64,000 bases of DNA from Thalassoroseus pseudoceratinae (GTDB lineage: Bacteria > Planctomycetota > Planctomycetia > Planctomycetales > Planctomycetaceae): NCBI RefSeq assembly GCF_011634775.1, contig NZ_JAALXT010000001.1, positions 1,417,061-1,481,060 on the forward strand. Reading direction: 5' to 3'. A program made the position numbers and the translations under genes. This document shows, one piece after another, positions 36,831 through 45,691 of this stretch. Under the pieces are notes generated by a model. The model worked only from the letters and a program-made list of their open reading frames with translations. It was not told the origin of the DNA and made no database searches. How positions within the stretch are numbered: the stretch's first letter is position 1; each line of letters opens with the position of its first letter.

Positions 36831-37217
36831 ATGCCACGTTTGCAAGGTGTCGACATCCCCAACTCCAAGCCAACGTATATCGCGTTGACTTACCTGCATG
36901 GAATCGGGGACCGGACGGCGTTGGACCTCTGCCATAACTTGCAGTTGGATCCGCGAAAACGTGCCAAAGACCTGACAGATGATGAATTGGCACACATCAA
37001 CAACTACCTCGACAAAGAGTTGACCATCGAAGGTGCTCTTCGCCGGGTGACTCGCCAAAACATCGCTCGTCTGCGTGACATCGGCTGTTATCGTGGCTTG
37101 CGACACCGACGAGGCTTGCCGGTGCGAGGCCAAAAAACACAGACCAATGCCCGGACTCGGAAGGGAAGCAAGAAGACCGTGGCTGGGAAGAAGGGTGTCA
37201 AGGACATGCGGCACTAA
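36831..37217 (+). CDS. rpsM: 30S ribosomal protein S13
   Basis: The protein has 128 residues from ATG 36831, after GAGGAG at long spacing. PRLQGVDIPNSKPTYIALTY and CYRGLRHRRGLPVRGQKTQT are diagnostic; S13 bridges to the 50S subunit and touches P-site tRNA. Normal length with a Lys-rich tail. Confidence 0.97.
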   Translation: MPRLQGVDIPNSKPTYIALTYLHGIGDRTALDLCHNLQLDPRKRAKDLTDDELAHINNYLDKELTIEGALRRVTRQNIARLRDIGCYRGLRHRRGLPVRGQKTQTNARTRKGSKKTVAGKKGVKDMRH

Positions 37218-37328
37218 GCCTGACATGTTGTTGAGCACTCCTGGAACTGCATTATTCAGACATCGGTTTTCTTCAGTCTTCACGTTTGAATTCGAAGACC
37301 TCTCAGATATCTCTAGGAATTGACCGCT

Positions 37329-37709
37329 GTGGCGAAAGTAAAGAAAAAACGAGTACGGCGTAATGTGACGAAGGCAATCGCCCATATCAAAGCGACCTTC
37401 AATAACACGACGGTCACCATCACGGACGCAAATGGCGACGTGCTGACCTGGGCAACCGCTGGCACGGTTGGATTCAAGGGAAGCCGAAAAAGCACGCCCT
37501 TCGCCGCGCAACGTGCGGCGGAAACCTGTGCTGAGCGAGCTGTCAAGTTCGGTGTGCGGGAGATGGAAGTCCGCGTTAAGGGCCCAGGCTCTGGACGGGA
37601 AAGTGCAATCACCGGGTTGCAAATCCACGGCATCACGATCCGCTCAATCGAAGATGTCACTCCGTTGCCACACAATGGTTGTCGCCCTCCGAAGAAACGA
37701 CGAGTGTGA
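37329..37709 (+). CDS. rpsK: 30S ribosomal protein S11
   Basis: The protein has 126 residues from GTG 37329, giving the normal [20 protein letters not shown] start; a TTG three codons upstream is less likely. [20 protein letters not shown] and the C-terminal [17 protein letters not shown] are diagnostic. rpsD usually follows but is absent; a 149-base spacer leads to rpoA. Confidence 0.97.
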   Translation: MAKVKKKRVRRNVTKAIAHIKATFNNTTVTITDANGDVLTWATAGTVGFKGSRKSTPFAAQRAAETCAERAVKFGVREMEVRVKGPGSGRESAITGLQIHGITIRSIEDVTPLPHNGCRPPKKRRV

Positions 37710-37858
37710 TCTCCTGAAGAATGCCCACATGGACGGCAGTTGGTAAGATGGTTTTCGGAAAACAATCACGCATTTTGCCAGCCAATTCTTATCTCTCGCT
37801 GACTGCTACCGCACACGAGAGTCCGCCGAAAACAACTGCTTGAGACGACGAGGGTTCT

Positions 37859-38884
37859 ATGCGTATTCGTTGGCGTGGTTTGGAATTGCCCAGCCGGGTT
37901 GTTCCCGATCAGGACGTTTCGACAGATACTTACGGACGATTTACCGCTGAGCCATTTGAGCGTGGATTCGGTGACACGATCGGCAACAGTTTGCGTCGGA
38001 TCCTGCTTTCCAGTCTGGAAGGTAGTGCGGTCACGCGTGTGAAGATTCAAGGCATTCAACACGAATTCACCACTATCCCAGGTGTGGTCGAAGACGTGAC
38101 GGACATTTGCCTCAACTTGAAAAGCTTGATCGTCAAGAATCACTCGGCGGCCACAAAGACACTGCGAATTGAAAAGCACGAGCGAGGCGTGGTCACCGGT
38201 GCGGACGTCATTACCGACGACCAGGTCGAGGTGATCAACAAAGACTTGGTCATCGCTACGATGACGGATGATGTTCCATTTCACGTTGAATTGACGATCG
38301 CGAATGGTCGTGGTTACGTGCAAGCTTCGGAACACTTCGAGAAGGATCCGGAAGTGGGTGTGATCCCACTCGATGCGATTTTCTCACCGGTCACCCGCGT
38401 GCGATACGCCAAGGAAGACACTCGTGTTGGTCAACGAACCAACTACGACAAGTTAACCTTGGAAATTTGGACAGACGGAACGGTCACGCCGGAGATGGCG
38501 TTGGTGGAAGCGGCCAAGATTTTGCGGAAGCACCTCAACCCGTTCGTCACCTACAAAGAGCCAGGACCGGAAATGCCACCGGAAGCTGGGCTCAAAAATA
38601 TGTCAACGGAAATCGGTTACACGCCGATCGACTTGGAGTTGGAAGAGAAGCTCGGCCAAAGCCTGGCGGAGTTGAACCTCTCGGTGCGGGCGACGAACTG
38701 CCTGGAATCGGAAGGCATCAACACGGTCCGCGATTTGGTCAGTCGAACAGAAGATCAGTTGCTGACCGTCCGAAACTTCGGCGAAACAACGCTCTTGGAA
38801 GTCCAGGAACGATTGAGTGCCCTGAATCTTCGGTTGGGCATGAAGCCGCCACAGACCGAGCCCGGTGCGACTTCCGGTTCCTAA
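37859..38884 (+). CDS. rpoA: DNA-directed RNA polymerase subunit alpha
   Basis: The protein has 341 residues from ATG 37859, six bases after GAGG. The NTD shows [40 protein letters not shown] and [19 protein letters not shown], which serve dimerisation and beta/beta' assembly. The CTD (about 262-325: [20 protein letters not shown], then [20 protein letters not shown]) is the DNA- and activator-binding module. That module is closely mirrored by the two domains of the TPR protein at 23425-24762. A short tail of about 12 residues ends the protein. Confidence 0.98.
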   Translation: MRIRWRGLELPSRVVPDQDVSTDTYGRFTAEPFERGFGDTIGNSLRRILLSSLEGSAVTRVKIQGIQHEFTTIPGVVEDVTDICLNLKSLIVKNHSAATKTLRIEKHERGVVTGADVITDDQVEVINKDLVIATMTDDVPFHVELTIANGRGYVQASEHFEKDPEVGVIPLDAIFSPVTRVRYAKEDTRVGQRTNYDKLTLEIWTDGTVTPEMALVEAAKILRKHLNPFVTYKEPGPEMPPEAGLKNMSTEIGYTPIDLELEEKLGQSLAELNLSVRATNCLESEGINTVRDLVSRTEDQLLTVRNFGETTLLEVQERLSALNLRLGMKPPQTEPGATSGS

Positions 38885-38972
38885 GTCGTTTCATTTTGCA
38901 GATTGACCCAAACACTTTACAAGTCGGCCCGTAACGTATCGACTTGGTTTCACAGACAACGGATCGAACGCT

Positions 38973-39680
38973 ATGCGTCACCGAGTAAAAGGCCGAAAAC
39001 TCGGCCGGAATGCATCCCACCGTAAAGCCATGTTCCGTAACATGGCCTGTAGCTTGATCAAGTCGGTCGTGGCTGACGAGGACGCTGAGAACGCGCCGAA
39101 GCATCCCGGTCGGATTGTCACGACCGTGCAAAAAGCAAAGTCGCTTCGTCCGTTCGTCGAAAAGTGCATCACTTTGGCTCGTCGGGCTCAACCGCACTTG
39201 GAGAAGGCCGAAGAGTTCGGTACCTCTGCAGAACGGGGTAGCTCTGAATGGAAGTCATGGCGTGAGTCAGACCAATGGCAAGAGTGGGCCGCTGCAATGG
39301 CTCCCGCTTTGTCATTCCGTCGACGGCTTATCAGCGAACTTCGTGACATCGAAGCCGTGGAAGTGCTGATGAGCGAGCTTGGCCCCCGATATATTGATCG
39401 GGAAGGCGGCTACACTCGCGTGGTCAAGTTGGCAACGGTTCGGTTGGGTGACTCCGGCGAGCAAGCTCTGATTGAATTTGTCGGTGACGATCGCGATCGT
39501 CAGCGAACGACATCACGCTCCAGTGCCGCACCGGTTGTCGACGAATCTGAAGAAACAGAAACAACTTCGGACGAAGAAGCCAACGAGTCAGTTTCGTCGG
39601 AAGCGGAAGCTTCGGATGAAACATCAACTGACGCCACCGCTGAAGACGGTGGGGCTGACGAAGAAAAGAAAGACGATTGA
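38973..39680 (+). CDS. rplQ: 50S ribosomal protein L17, enlarged
   Basis: The protein has 235 residues, nearly twice the usual 120-130. The N-terminal [20 protein letters not shown] and the later [20 protein letters not shown] with [20 protein letters not shown] are normal L17. Two additions are visible. The first is an insert at about residues 72-115 with several Trp and Glu ([20 protein letters not shown]). The second is an acidic C-terminal tail of about 65 residues made of Glu, Asp, Ser, Thr and Ala. It is the last gene of the cluster, followed by a strong terminator. Confidence 0.96.
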   Translation: MRHRVKGRKLGRNASHRKAMFRNMACSLIKSVVADEDAENAPKHPGRIVTTVQKAKSLRPFVEKCITLARRAQPHLEKAEEFGTSAERGSSEWKSWRESDQWQEWAAAMAPALSFRRRLISELRDIEAVEVLMSELGPRYIDREGGYTRVVKLATVRLGDSGEQALIEFVGDDRDRQRTTSRSSAAPVVDESEETETTSDEEANESVSSEAEASDETSTDATAEDGGADEEKKDD

Positions 39681-39706
39681 TTCGTCTCGAATCATCACAG
39701 AAATTA

Positions 39707-39741
39707 GAAACCGATACCTGTTAAACGGTATCGGTTTCTTT
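39707..39741. terminator. Strong terminator between rplQ and rbfA-like gene
   Basis: A perfect 12-base stem GAAACCGATACC / GGTATCGGTTTC (39707-39718 and 39727-39738) with an eight-base loop is followed by TTT on the plus strand; AATTT follows it on the minus strand. It lies between two convergent genes and could end both transcripts. Confidence 0.75.
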
Positions 39742-39777
39742 GTGCGCTAATTGCGAAGTCAATCGGATTGATTGGCC

Positions 39778-40110
39778 TTAATTGTTGGCAATACAACGGA
39801 AACCAAGATCGGGAACTCGGCGACGATGAATGTCGCGAGCGACTTCTTGCCGGAGTCTAGGTAGTGCAGTTCCGAGATGTTGCAGGACCTCTTCCGGTTG
39901 GACGTCCTCATCAGATATGGACACCGAAACCAGCAAATGTGTGGCGTCGGGAGCCGGGTCCACGGACATCACCAGCAAGCCACCGAGGACATCATCTCCG
40001 ACGCTGCCTAACGCATAACACAGAGACCGTTCCACTTGTCGGCACAATTGGAGCGTTTTCCGTCCGTTTTGGCGGTCGGTTTGGTCAAATCGACGTAGTT
40101 TTTTGCCCAT
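39778..40110 (-). CDS. rbfA: Ribosome-binding factor A-like protein
   Basis: The protein has 110 residues from ATG 40110, five bases after GGAGAG; longer in-frame upstream codons are rejected. It shows the RbfA pattern: an N-terminal helix with QLCRQVERSLCYAL, then VMSVDPAPDATHLLVSVSI, and the C-terminal LRQEVARDIHRRRVPDLGFR. RbfA is a KH-fold 30S maturation factor that binds the 16S 5'-end helix. It usually follows infB; here it is placed convergent to the ribosomal cluster. Identification rests on the motif pattern and is likely but not certain. Confidence 0.75.
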   Translation of the reverse strand: MGKKLRRFDQTDRQNGRKTLQLCRQVERSLCYALGSVGDDVLGGLLVMSVDPAPDATHLLVSVSISDEDVQPEEVLQHLGTALPRLRQEVARDIHRRRVPDLGFRCIANN

Positions 40111-40475
40111 GATTCTCTCCAACGGACATAGTATGAAAGAAACAACTTTCAAAGCCCGCAGCCAATTCGTTTGCACGACAAACTGACAGCCCGAGTCACG
40201 CGAAACGAGCAAGTTGTTTACCGGACACATGTGGTGAAAATGGGGTTCGGCGTCATTTCATCGTCAATGGAGTAGCAACAGGTTTTGCGATCCTGGTTCG
40301 TCTTATGGTATGTTATGAAATTCCGGGATGAATTTGGCTGATTTTTCGGAGAAATCGGGTCGGGGAAACCTTCAACTGCATGGTGCAGTGCTAGATATAT
40401 AGAAGCCCATCACGATTTTTAGTGTAATTTCCTTTATTTTCATTCATTCGAATTGTTTGGTGAGTCGTCACTGTC
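40111..40475. promoter_or_regulatory. Divergent spacer upstream of rbfA-like and FHA-kinase genes
   Basis: These 365 bases contain no gene. A plausible plus-strand promoter is TTGCGA (40285-40290) with TATGTT (40309-40314), spaced by 18 bases, about 160 bases ahead of the kinase ATG. The last 100 bases are AT-rich (GATATATAG, TTTATTTTCATTC). No minus-strand promoter was singled out. Confidence 0.35.
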
Positions 40476-41843
40476 ATGACCATGCAAGTCATTTTGACCG
40501 TTGAAGGCGGACCGCACAAAGGGCGGCGATTCACGTTTGCCGAGCACGACAATTTCATTGTCGGCCGCGCCGGTTGTGCTCACTTTCGACTGCCGCAGAA
40601 GGATCGATTTATCTCGCGAGTGCACTTCATGGTGGAGTCCAACCCGCCGGATTGTCGCCTATTGGACATGGGCAGCCGGAACGGAACGACGGTCAACAAG
40701 ACGCGTGTCGAGGGGATGGCAGACCTCTTTGACAACGATTTGATTCAAGCCGGTCATACAATGATTCGGGTTCGAATCACGGATGACGCTGAGCAAGCTC
40801 TTGATCCACCTCCGCCACAACGTGATCGACCGAAGCCGTCGATGCAGCGTCCGGCAGACCCGATGGACCCCAAATCGAATCCGATCATCGCACCGGCACC
40901 ACCCCCGGCGAATTCTAAGAACGTTACGGTTGCCATCGAAATTCCGGTGCTGTCACCGTCCGCGTTGGCTCTGCTGCCAGACGATTATCGCACGCAGATT
41001 TATAGTCAGCCACAACCTGTCCCTGGCTACCTGCTGGTCGAGGCATTGGGAACGGGCGGAATGGGAACCGTTTACTCAGCGATTCGGTTGAAGGATAACA
41101 GTGTTGTCGCATTGAAGACGATTCGGCCGGGCGGTGCGATCCGCGAGAACGACGTTAAACGGTTTATTCGCGAGACACAAATTCTACGAACATTGCAACA
41201 TCCGAATATCGTCTCATTCCATGATGTCGGCGAAGCGGATGGCATTTTGTATTTCGCGATGGAATATGTGCGTGGACAAGATGCACTGGAGATGATGCAG
41301 AGCGCTGGCGGTCCGCTGCCGATCCCGCAGGGTGTCGCGATCATCTGCCAATTGTTGTTGGCGTTGGATTACGCCCACTCGCAGGGCGTTGTGCATCGCG
41401 ACATCAAACCTGCCAATGTGCTACTCACCCAAGTCGATGGCCGCGGGGTCGTCAAATTGGCGGACTTTGGGTTGGCTCGGGTGTATCAATCGTCCGCCAT
41501 GAGCGGATTGACCGTCATGGGTGAAACGGGTGGCACGCCCGCATTCATGGCTCCGGAGCAAATCACCAATTATCGGGACTCGCAACCACCAGTCGATCAG
41601 TTTGCCGCAGCCGCCACCTTATACTATCTGCTAACACAGTCTTGCATCCATGACTTCCCACCGGAGATTCAGCAGCAGTTACTGAAAATCCTTCAGGATG
41701 ACCCGGTCCCGATTTCCAAACGCCGAAGTGACATTCCGCAGGACTTAGCAGATGTCATTCAGCAAGCGCTCGACCGGAATCCCGCCAAACGCTTTTCATC
41801 CATCATGGAGTTCCGTGAAGCGTTGCTGCCGTTCTGCCGATGA
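40476..41843 (+). CDS. FHA-domain Ser/Thr protein kinase (PknB-like)
   Basis: The protein has 455 residues; another ATG lies two codons in. An N-terminal FHA domain (about 25-95: IVGRAGCAHFRLPQ, then FISRVHFMVE and DMGSRNGTTVN) is followed by a Pro-rich linker and a Hanks-type kinase. The kinase has the glycine loop LGTGGMGTVYSA, Lys in VVALKTIRPG (about 213), HRDIKPANVLL (about 307), ADFGLARV (about 331) and GGTPAFMAPEQI. There is no TM segment, so it is probably cytoplasmic, unlike classic PknB. The FHA domain may bind an autophosphorylated or partner phosphothreonine. It lies far from the FHA protein of the ubiquitin-like operon, so a link is speculative. Confidence 0.92.
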   Translation: MTMQVILTVEGGPHKGRRFTFAEHDNFIVGRAGCAHFRLPQKDRFISRVHFMVESNPPDCRLLDMGSRNGTTVNKTRVEGMADLFDNDLIQAGHTMIRVRITDDAEQALDPPPPQRDRPKPSMQRPADPMDPKSNPIIAPAPPPANSKNVTVAIEIPVLSPSALALLPDDYRTQIYSQPQPVPGYLLVEALGTGGMGTVYSAIRLKDNSVVALKTIRPGGAIRENDVKRFIRETQILRTLQHPNIVSFHDVGEADGILYFAMEYVRGQDALEMMQSAGGPLPIPQGVAIICQLLLALDYAHSQGVVHRDIKPANVLLTQVDGRGVVKLADFGLARVYQSSAMSGLTVMGETGGTPAFMAPEQITNYRDSQPPVDQFAAAATLYYLLTQSCIHDFPPEIQQQLLKILQDDPVPISKRRSDIPQDLADVIQQALDRNPAKRFSSIMEFREALLPFCR

Positions 41844-41927
41844 GCGCACTCGTCGTGTTTCACTTCTGTGTCGCATCCCAAAATCTGGATTTCCCGACGA
41901 ATACGCAGTTCCAGCGGCAACACGAAA

Positions 41928-41944
41928 ACTAGACCTGGTCTAGT
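41928..41944. repeat. Short palindrome before aspartokinase stop
   Basis: ACTAGACC-T-GGTCTAGT (17 bases) lies in the 101-base gap between the convergent kinase and aspartokinase genes, touching the aspartokinase stop codon. It could form a hairpin and act as a weak terminator for either gene, but no T-run follows. Confidence 0.4.
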
Positions 41945-43747
41945 CTAGCTCTCGGATTCGTCGAGCCCGAACGTCTTCAAAAGTCGCTCTAGGGCGGCTT
42001 CACCGTGTTCGTCGGCAATAACGGCAGACATTCGGATTTCACTGGTGTTAATCATCTGCACGTTGATGCCAGCGTCAGACAAGACACCGAACATCAATTC
42101 GCCCACACCAGTATGACTCCTTAGACCGATGCCCATCACACTCAGTTTGGCGATATTTTCATCGTAACTGATCTCCGCCCCCGACCAGTTTTCGAGCACT
42201 TCACGGAGCAGCAGCAAACACTCGCCCAAATCGCTTCGGGGAACCGTGAATGACACACTCGCATGCCCGCTTCGGCTGACGTTTTGCACGATCATGTCCA
42301 CCATGACCCCGCCTTCGGCAACAGCGGTGAAGACCTCCGCACAGATTCCGGGGCGATCTTCCAGTTTGGTCAGTGTGATTCGGGCTTGGTCTCGATCCAG
42401 CTGAACTTCACTGACCACGATGTCTTCCATCGTCGCAAGTTTTGCAACGACATCGCGTTCGATTTCGGCCCGCGTTTCCAATTCGGCGGCGGTAGTTTGT
42501 TCGGAGGCGTACCCAACCGACGGTGATGTCACAACCGGTTCGTGTAACTGGAAGCCGGCATGAACCGTTTTCGCGGCTTCCTCGCACTGATCCCGATCGA
42601 CGAGGACGGAAATTTTGATCTCACTGGTGGTGATCATTCCGATATTCACACCCGCATCTGCCAGCGACCGAAACATCTGAGCGGCCACGCCGGTGTGTGT
42701 CCGCATGCCGACACCAACGGCCGAGACCTTGGAAACATTCGTCCCGTGTTGAACTCGCCCGGTGCCCAACTCCTCGACGGCTTCTTCGGCGGCGGTGAGA
42801 GCCTCGGCCAAGTCGTCTTGGGGCACGGTGAAGGTAACTTCCGCCAAACCTCCACTACCAACGTCTTGCACGACCATGTCGATCGCAATTTTGCGAGACG
42901 AAAGTTTTGTGAAAATCAGACTCATGACGCCCGGTCGGTCTGGCAGTTCCACCAAGCTAACGCGAGCTTCTTTTCGCAGCAAAGCGACACCGGTCACAAT
43001 CGGTGCATCGTCGGCAGATTGCGGAGCGATCAGCGTGCCGATGCCTTCGGATTGACTGGGACGCACACGCAACGGCACATGGTGTTTCTTGGCGAACTCG
43101 ATCGAACGCGAATGCATCACGCCCGCACCAAGACTGGCCATTTCGAGCATCTCGTCGTAAGTCACGTGCGGGATCAAACGGGCATCGGAGATCAAACGCG
43201 GATCGGAGGTGTAAACCCCTTCCACATCGGTGTAGATCTCACATTCATCTGCCTTCAGCACTGCGGCAAGTGCGGTCGCGGTGGTATCGCTTCCCCCACG
43301 CCCCAATGTCGTGATGTTCAAGTTTTCATCCACGCCCTGAAAACCACATGCGACGACGATTTTATCCTGATCGAGCAGTTCTCGAATTCTTTTGATGGAA
43401 ATGCTTGCAATCCGTGCCTTCGAGAACGTCGAGTCGGTGACGATACCGATTTGCCCGCCGGTCAAACTCACAGCGTGTTCGCCAAGCGTGTGAATCGCCA
43501 TTGCCATCAGCGAAACCGATTCCTGCTCGCCGGTGGAGAGAAGCATGTCCATTTCACGGGCTGGCGGTGCATCGGTGATTTCCGCCGCCAACGAAACCAG
43601 TTCGTCCGTTTTCTTTCCACGAGCACTCACGACCATGACGACTTGATGCCCAGCGCGTTTGGCCGCAACCGCGCGCGTGGCCGCTCGCATGATCTTCGTT
43701 GCGTCGGCTACACTCGTCCCACCAAATTTTTGCACGATCACTGACAC
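41945..43747 (-). CDS. lysC: Aspartate kinase with four ACT domains
   Basis: The protein has 600 residues. GTG 43747 gives the usual [18 protein letters not shown] start, with GTAGG upstream; ATG 43771 is the alternative. The kinase domain (about 1-245) has [17 protein letters not shown] and [16 protein letters not shown]. Four ACT domains follow, in two similar pairs: [20 protein letters not shown] and [16 protein letters not shown], then [20 protein letters not shown] and [16 protein letters not shown]. It makes aspartyl phosphate for lysine, threonine and methionine synthesis. The paired ACT domains should bind feedback amino acids. Most bacterial enzymes have two ACT domains; about 600-residue, four-ACT enzymes are known in cyanobacteria. 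Confidence 0.95.
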   Translation of the reverse strand: MSVIVQKFGGTSVADATKIMRAATRAVAAKRAGHQVVMVVSARGKKTDELVSLAAEITDAPPAREMDMLLSTGEQESVSLMAMAIHTLGEHAVSLTGGQIGIVTDSTFSKARIASISIKRIRELLDQDKIVVACGFQGVDENLNITTLGRGGSDTTATALAAVLKADECEIYTDVEGVYTSDPRLISDARLIPHVTYDEMLEMASLGAGVMHSRSIEFAKKHHVPLRVRPSQSEGIGTLIAPQSADDAPIVTGVALLRKEARVSLVELPDRPGVMSLIFTKLSSRKIAIDMVVQDVGSGGLAEVTFTVPQDDLAEALTAAEEAVEELGTGRVQHGTNVSKVSAVGVGMRTHTGVAAQMFRSLADAGVNIGMITTSEIKISVLVDRDQCEEAAKTVHAGFQLHEPVVTSPSVGYASEQTTAAELETRAEIERDVVAKLATMEDIVVSEVQLDRDQARITLTKLEDRPGICAEVFTAVAEGGVMVDMIVQNVSRSGHASVSFTVPRSDLGECLLLLREVLENWSGAEISYDENIAKLSVMGIGLRSHTGVGELMFGVLSDAGINVQMINTSEIRMSAVIADEHGEAALERLLKTFGLDESES

Positions 43748-43915
43748 GGTCGATTCGCCTACCAAATCCATAAAAATATGAGTTCAGGCAGCAAGATAGC
43801 ATACGCACCGACTGCCGAAAATGATCGATTTCCGGAATCTTGACCCATCCCTGACATTGATCATTCCCGGCGATAAAATCGATTCACGACCGTTCAATCT
43901 ATGAAAGGAACGCCG

Positions 43916-45589
43916 ATGGCCGACCAAATCGTCCCAAGAATTGCCGAGTTCGATCGTCCTGCGGGTCCGGAGTTCCAAGGCCGATCGGTGGTCATGGGGC
44001 GGAATGGAATGATCGCGACCAGTCACCCGTGGGCCGCTCAGGTCGGGTTGGATATTCTGCGATCCGGCGGAACTGCCGTCGATGCCGCGATTGCCGCAAA
44101 CGCCATGCTCGGGGTCGTTGAACCCATGAGCTGCGGGATTGGCGGCGATTTGTTCGCGATCTGTTGGGATCAATCCACTGGTCAACTTCACGGCTTGAAT
44201 GCGAGCGGTCGTAGTCCAAAATCGCTTGATCGCAGTGTGTTCGCGAAACGCGGTCTGGAGGAAATTCCGTTTTCCGGGCCGTTGTCGTGGTCGGTTCCGG
44301 GCTGCGTCGACGGTTGGGAAGAACTTCGTCGCCGATTCGGTCAGAAATCGCTCGCAGAGATATTGGCCCCTCCCATTGAGACCGCAGAGCAGGGGTTTGC
44401 GGTTTCGGAGATCATCGCGTCGCACTGGTTGACGGCTGAAGATTCTTTGGCCGAGTGGGCGGATTCGAAACGCGTCTATCTGCCGAATGGAGTCGCTCCG
44501 AAAGCCGGGGAGGTTTTCCGCAATTCAGAATTGGCAAGTAGTTACCGTGCCATCGCTGAGCACGGACGGGATGCGTTTTACTGCGGTGAGATTGCCGGTC
44601 GGATTGTGCAATTCAGCAAGGAGAACGATGGATTTCTGACGGCTACCGACTTGGCGGAACATCAATCGGAGTGGGTCGATCCGGTCAGTACGAATTATCG
44701 TGGCTACGATGTGTGGGAACTCCCGCCGAATGGGCAGGGGATTGCCGCGTTGGAGATGCTGAATTTGCTGTCCGGTTTCGATGTGGCAGCGATGGGGCGA
44801 CGCAGTGCGGACTTCGTTCACCTTTTTATCGAGACGAAGAAACTCGCATTCGCCGACCGAGCCCGATTCTACGCCGATCCGGCATTCGCTGCGGTGCCGA
44901 TCGCGGAGTTGATTTCCCAATCCTACGCCGACGCTCAACGCAAACGCATTGATATGACCAAAGCCGCCACCGATGTGCCCGCCGGTGATCCGAAAATCTC
45001 TCGGGGCGATACTGTCTACGTCACGGCGGTCGACAAGGATCGGAATTGCTGCTCGCTAATTCAAAGCAACTACTACGGTTTCGGCTCGAAAGTCGTGCCT
45101 GGCGAAGTCGGCTTTGTGCTGCAAAATCGGGGAGCGTTGTTCGCGTTGGACGACACGCATCCGAATCGGTTGGAGCCGGGCAAACGTCCGTTTCACACCA
45201 TCATTCCCGCCATGGTCACGCGGGACGGTCGCCCGTGTTTCTGCTTCGGTGTGATGGGTGGAGACATGCAACCACAAGGGCACGTGCAGGTGTTGTGCAA
45301 TCTGCTGGACTTCGGTCTCAACGTGCAAGCAGCGGGGGATGCCACACGGGTGCAGCACTTCGGTTCTGCCACACCGACCGGGCAACCACAAGAACCGAAC
45401 GGCGGTCGCGTGGCGATCGAAAACGGAATCTCAGAGGAAGTTCGGGCAGAACTCACGCGACGAGGGCATGAACTGATCGAATCCCCCGGCAGTTTCGGCG
45501 GCTATCAAGGGATTTGGATCGATTGGGAAAAAGGCGTTCTCCACGGCGGTACGGAATCACGAAAAGATGGCACCGCCGTGGGATATTAA
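43916..45589 (+). CDS. Gamma-glutamyltransferase-family protein
   Basis: The protein has 557 residues from ATG 43916 (AAGGA upstream; another ATG lies five codons earlier). The N-terminal GRNGMIATSHPWAAQVGLDI and GGTAVDAAIAANAMLGVVEP, then CGIGGDLFAICWD, are typical. The self-cleavage site that gives the nucleophilic Thr is in SRGDTVYVTAVDKD (about residue 366). The C-terminal FGVMGGDMQPQGHVQVLCNL is normal. GGTs hydrolyse or transfer gamma-glutamyl groups of glutathione. No signal peptide is visible, so a cytoplasmic amidase/transferase role is possible. Confidence 0.9.
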   Translation: MADQIVPRIAEFDRPAGPEFQGRSVVMGRNGMIATSHPWAAQVGLDILRSGGTAVDAAIAANAMLGVVEPMSCGIGGDLFAICWDQSTGQLHGLNASGRSPKSLDRSVFAKRGLEEIPFSGPLSWSVPGCVDGWEELRRRFGQKSLAEILAPPIETAEQGFAVSEIIASHWLTAEDSLAEWADSKRVYLPNGVAPKAGEVFRNSELASSYRAIAEHGRDAFYCGEIAGRIVQFSKENDGFLTATDLAEHQSEWVDPVSTNYRGYDVWELPPNGQGIAALEMLNLLSGFDVAAMGRRSADFVHLFIETKKLAFADRARFYADPAFAAVPIAELISQSYADAQRKRIDMTKAATDVPAGDPKISRGDTVYVTAVDKDRNCCSLIQSNYYGFGSKVVPGEVGFVLQNRGALFALDDTHPNRLEPGKRPFHTIIPAMVTRDGRPCFCFGVMGGDMQPQGHVQVLCNLLDFGLNVQAAGDATRVQHFGSATPTGQPQEPNGGRVAIENGISEEVRAELTRRGHELIESPGSFGGYQGIWIDWEKGVLHGGTESRKDGTAVGY

Positions 45590-45691
45590 AGGTTATTTTT
45601 GCTGTGTTTGATCTGCCGAGTCGTGCTTCAGCATGTCCAATGTTGCCATAGGGTTCATGCTGGGACTTGTCTCCGTCGGCGAGATTCTCGT

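Noticed and set aside
42560..43744. Plus-strand open frame opposite the aspartokinase
   Set aside because: The aspartokinase reading has clear kinase and ACT motifs; the opposite frame is low-quality and His/Arg-rich.
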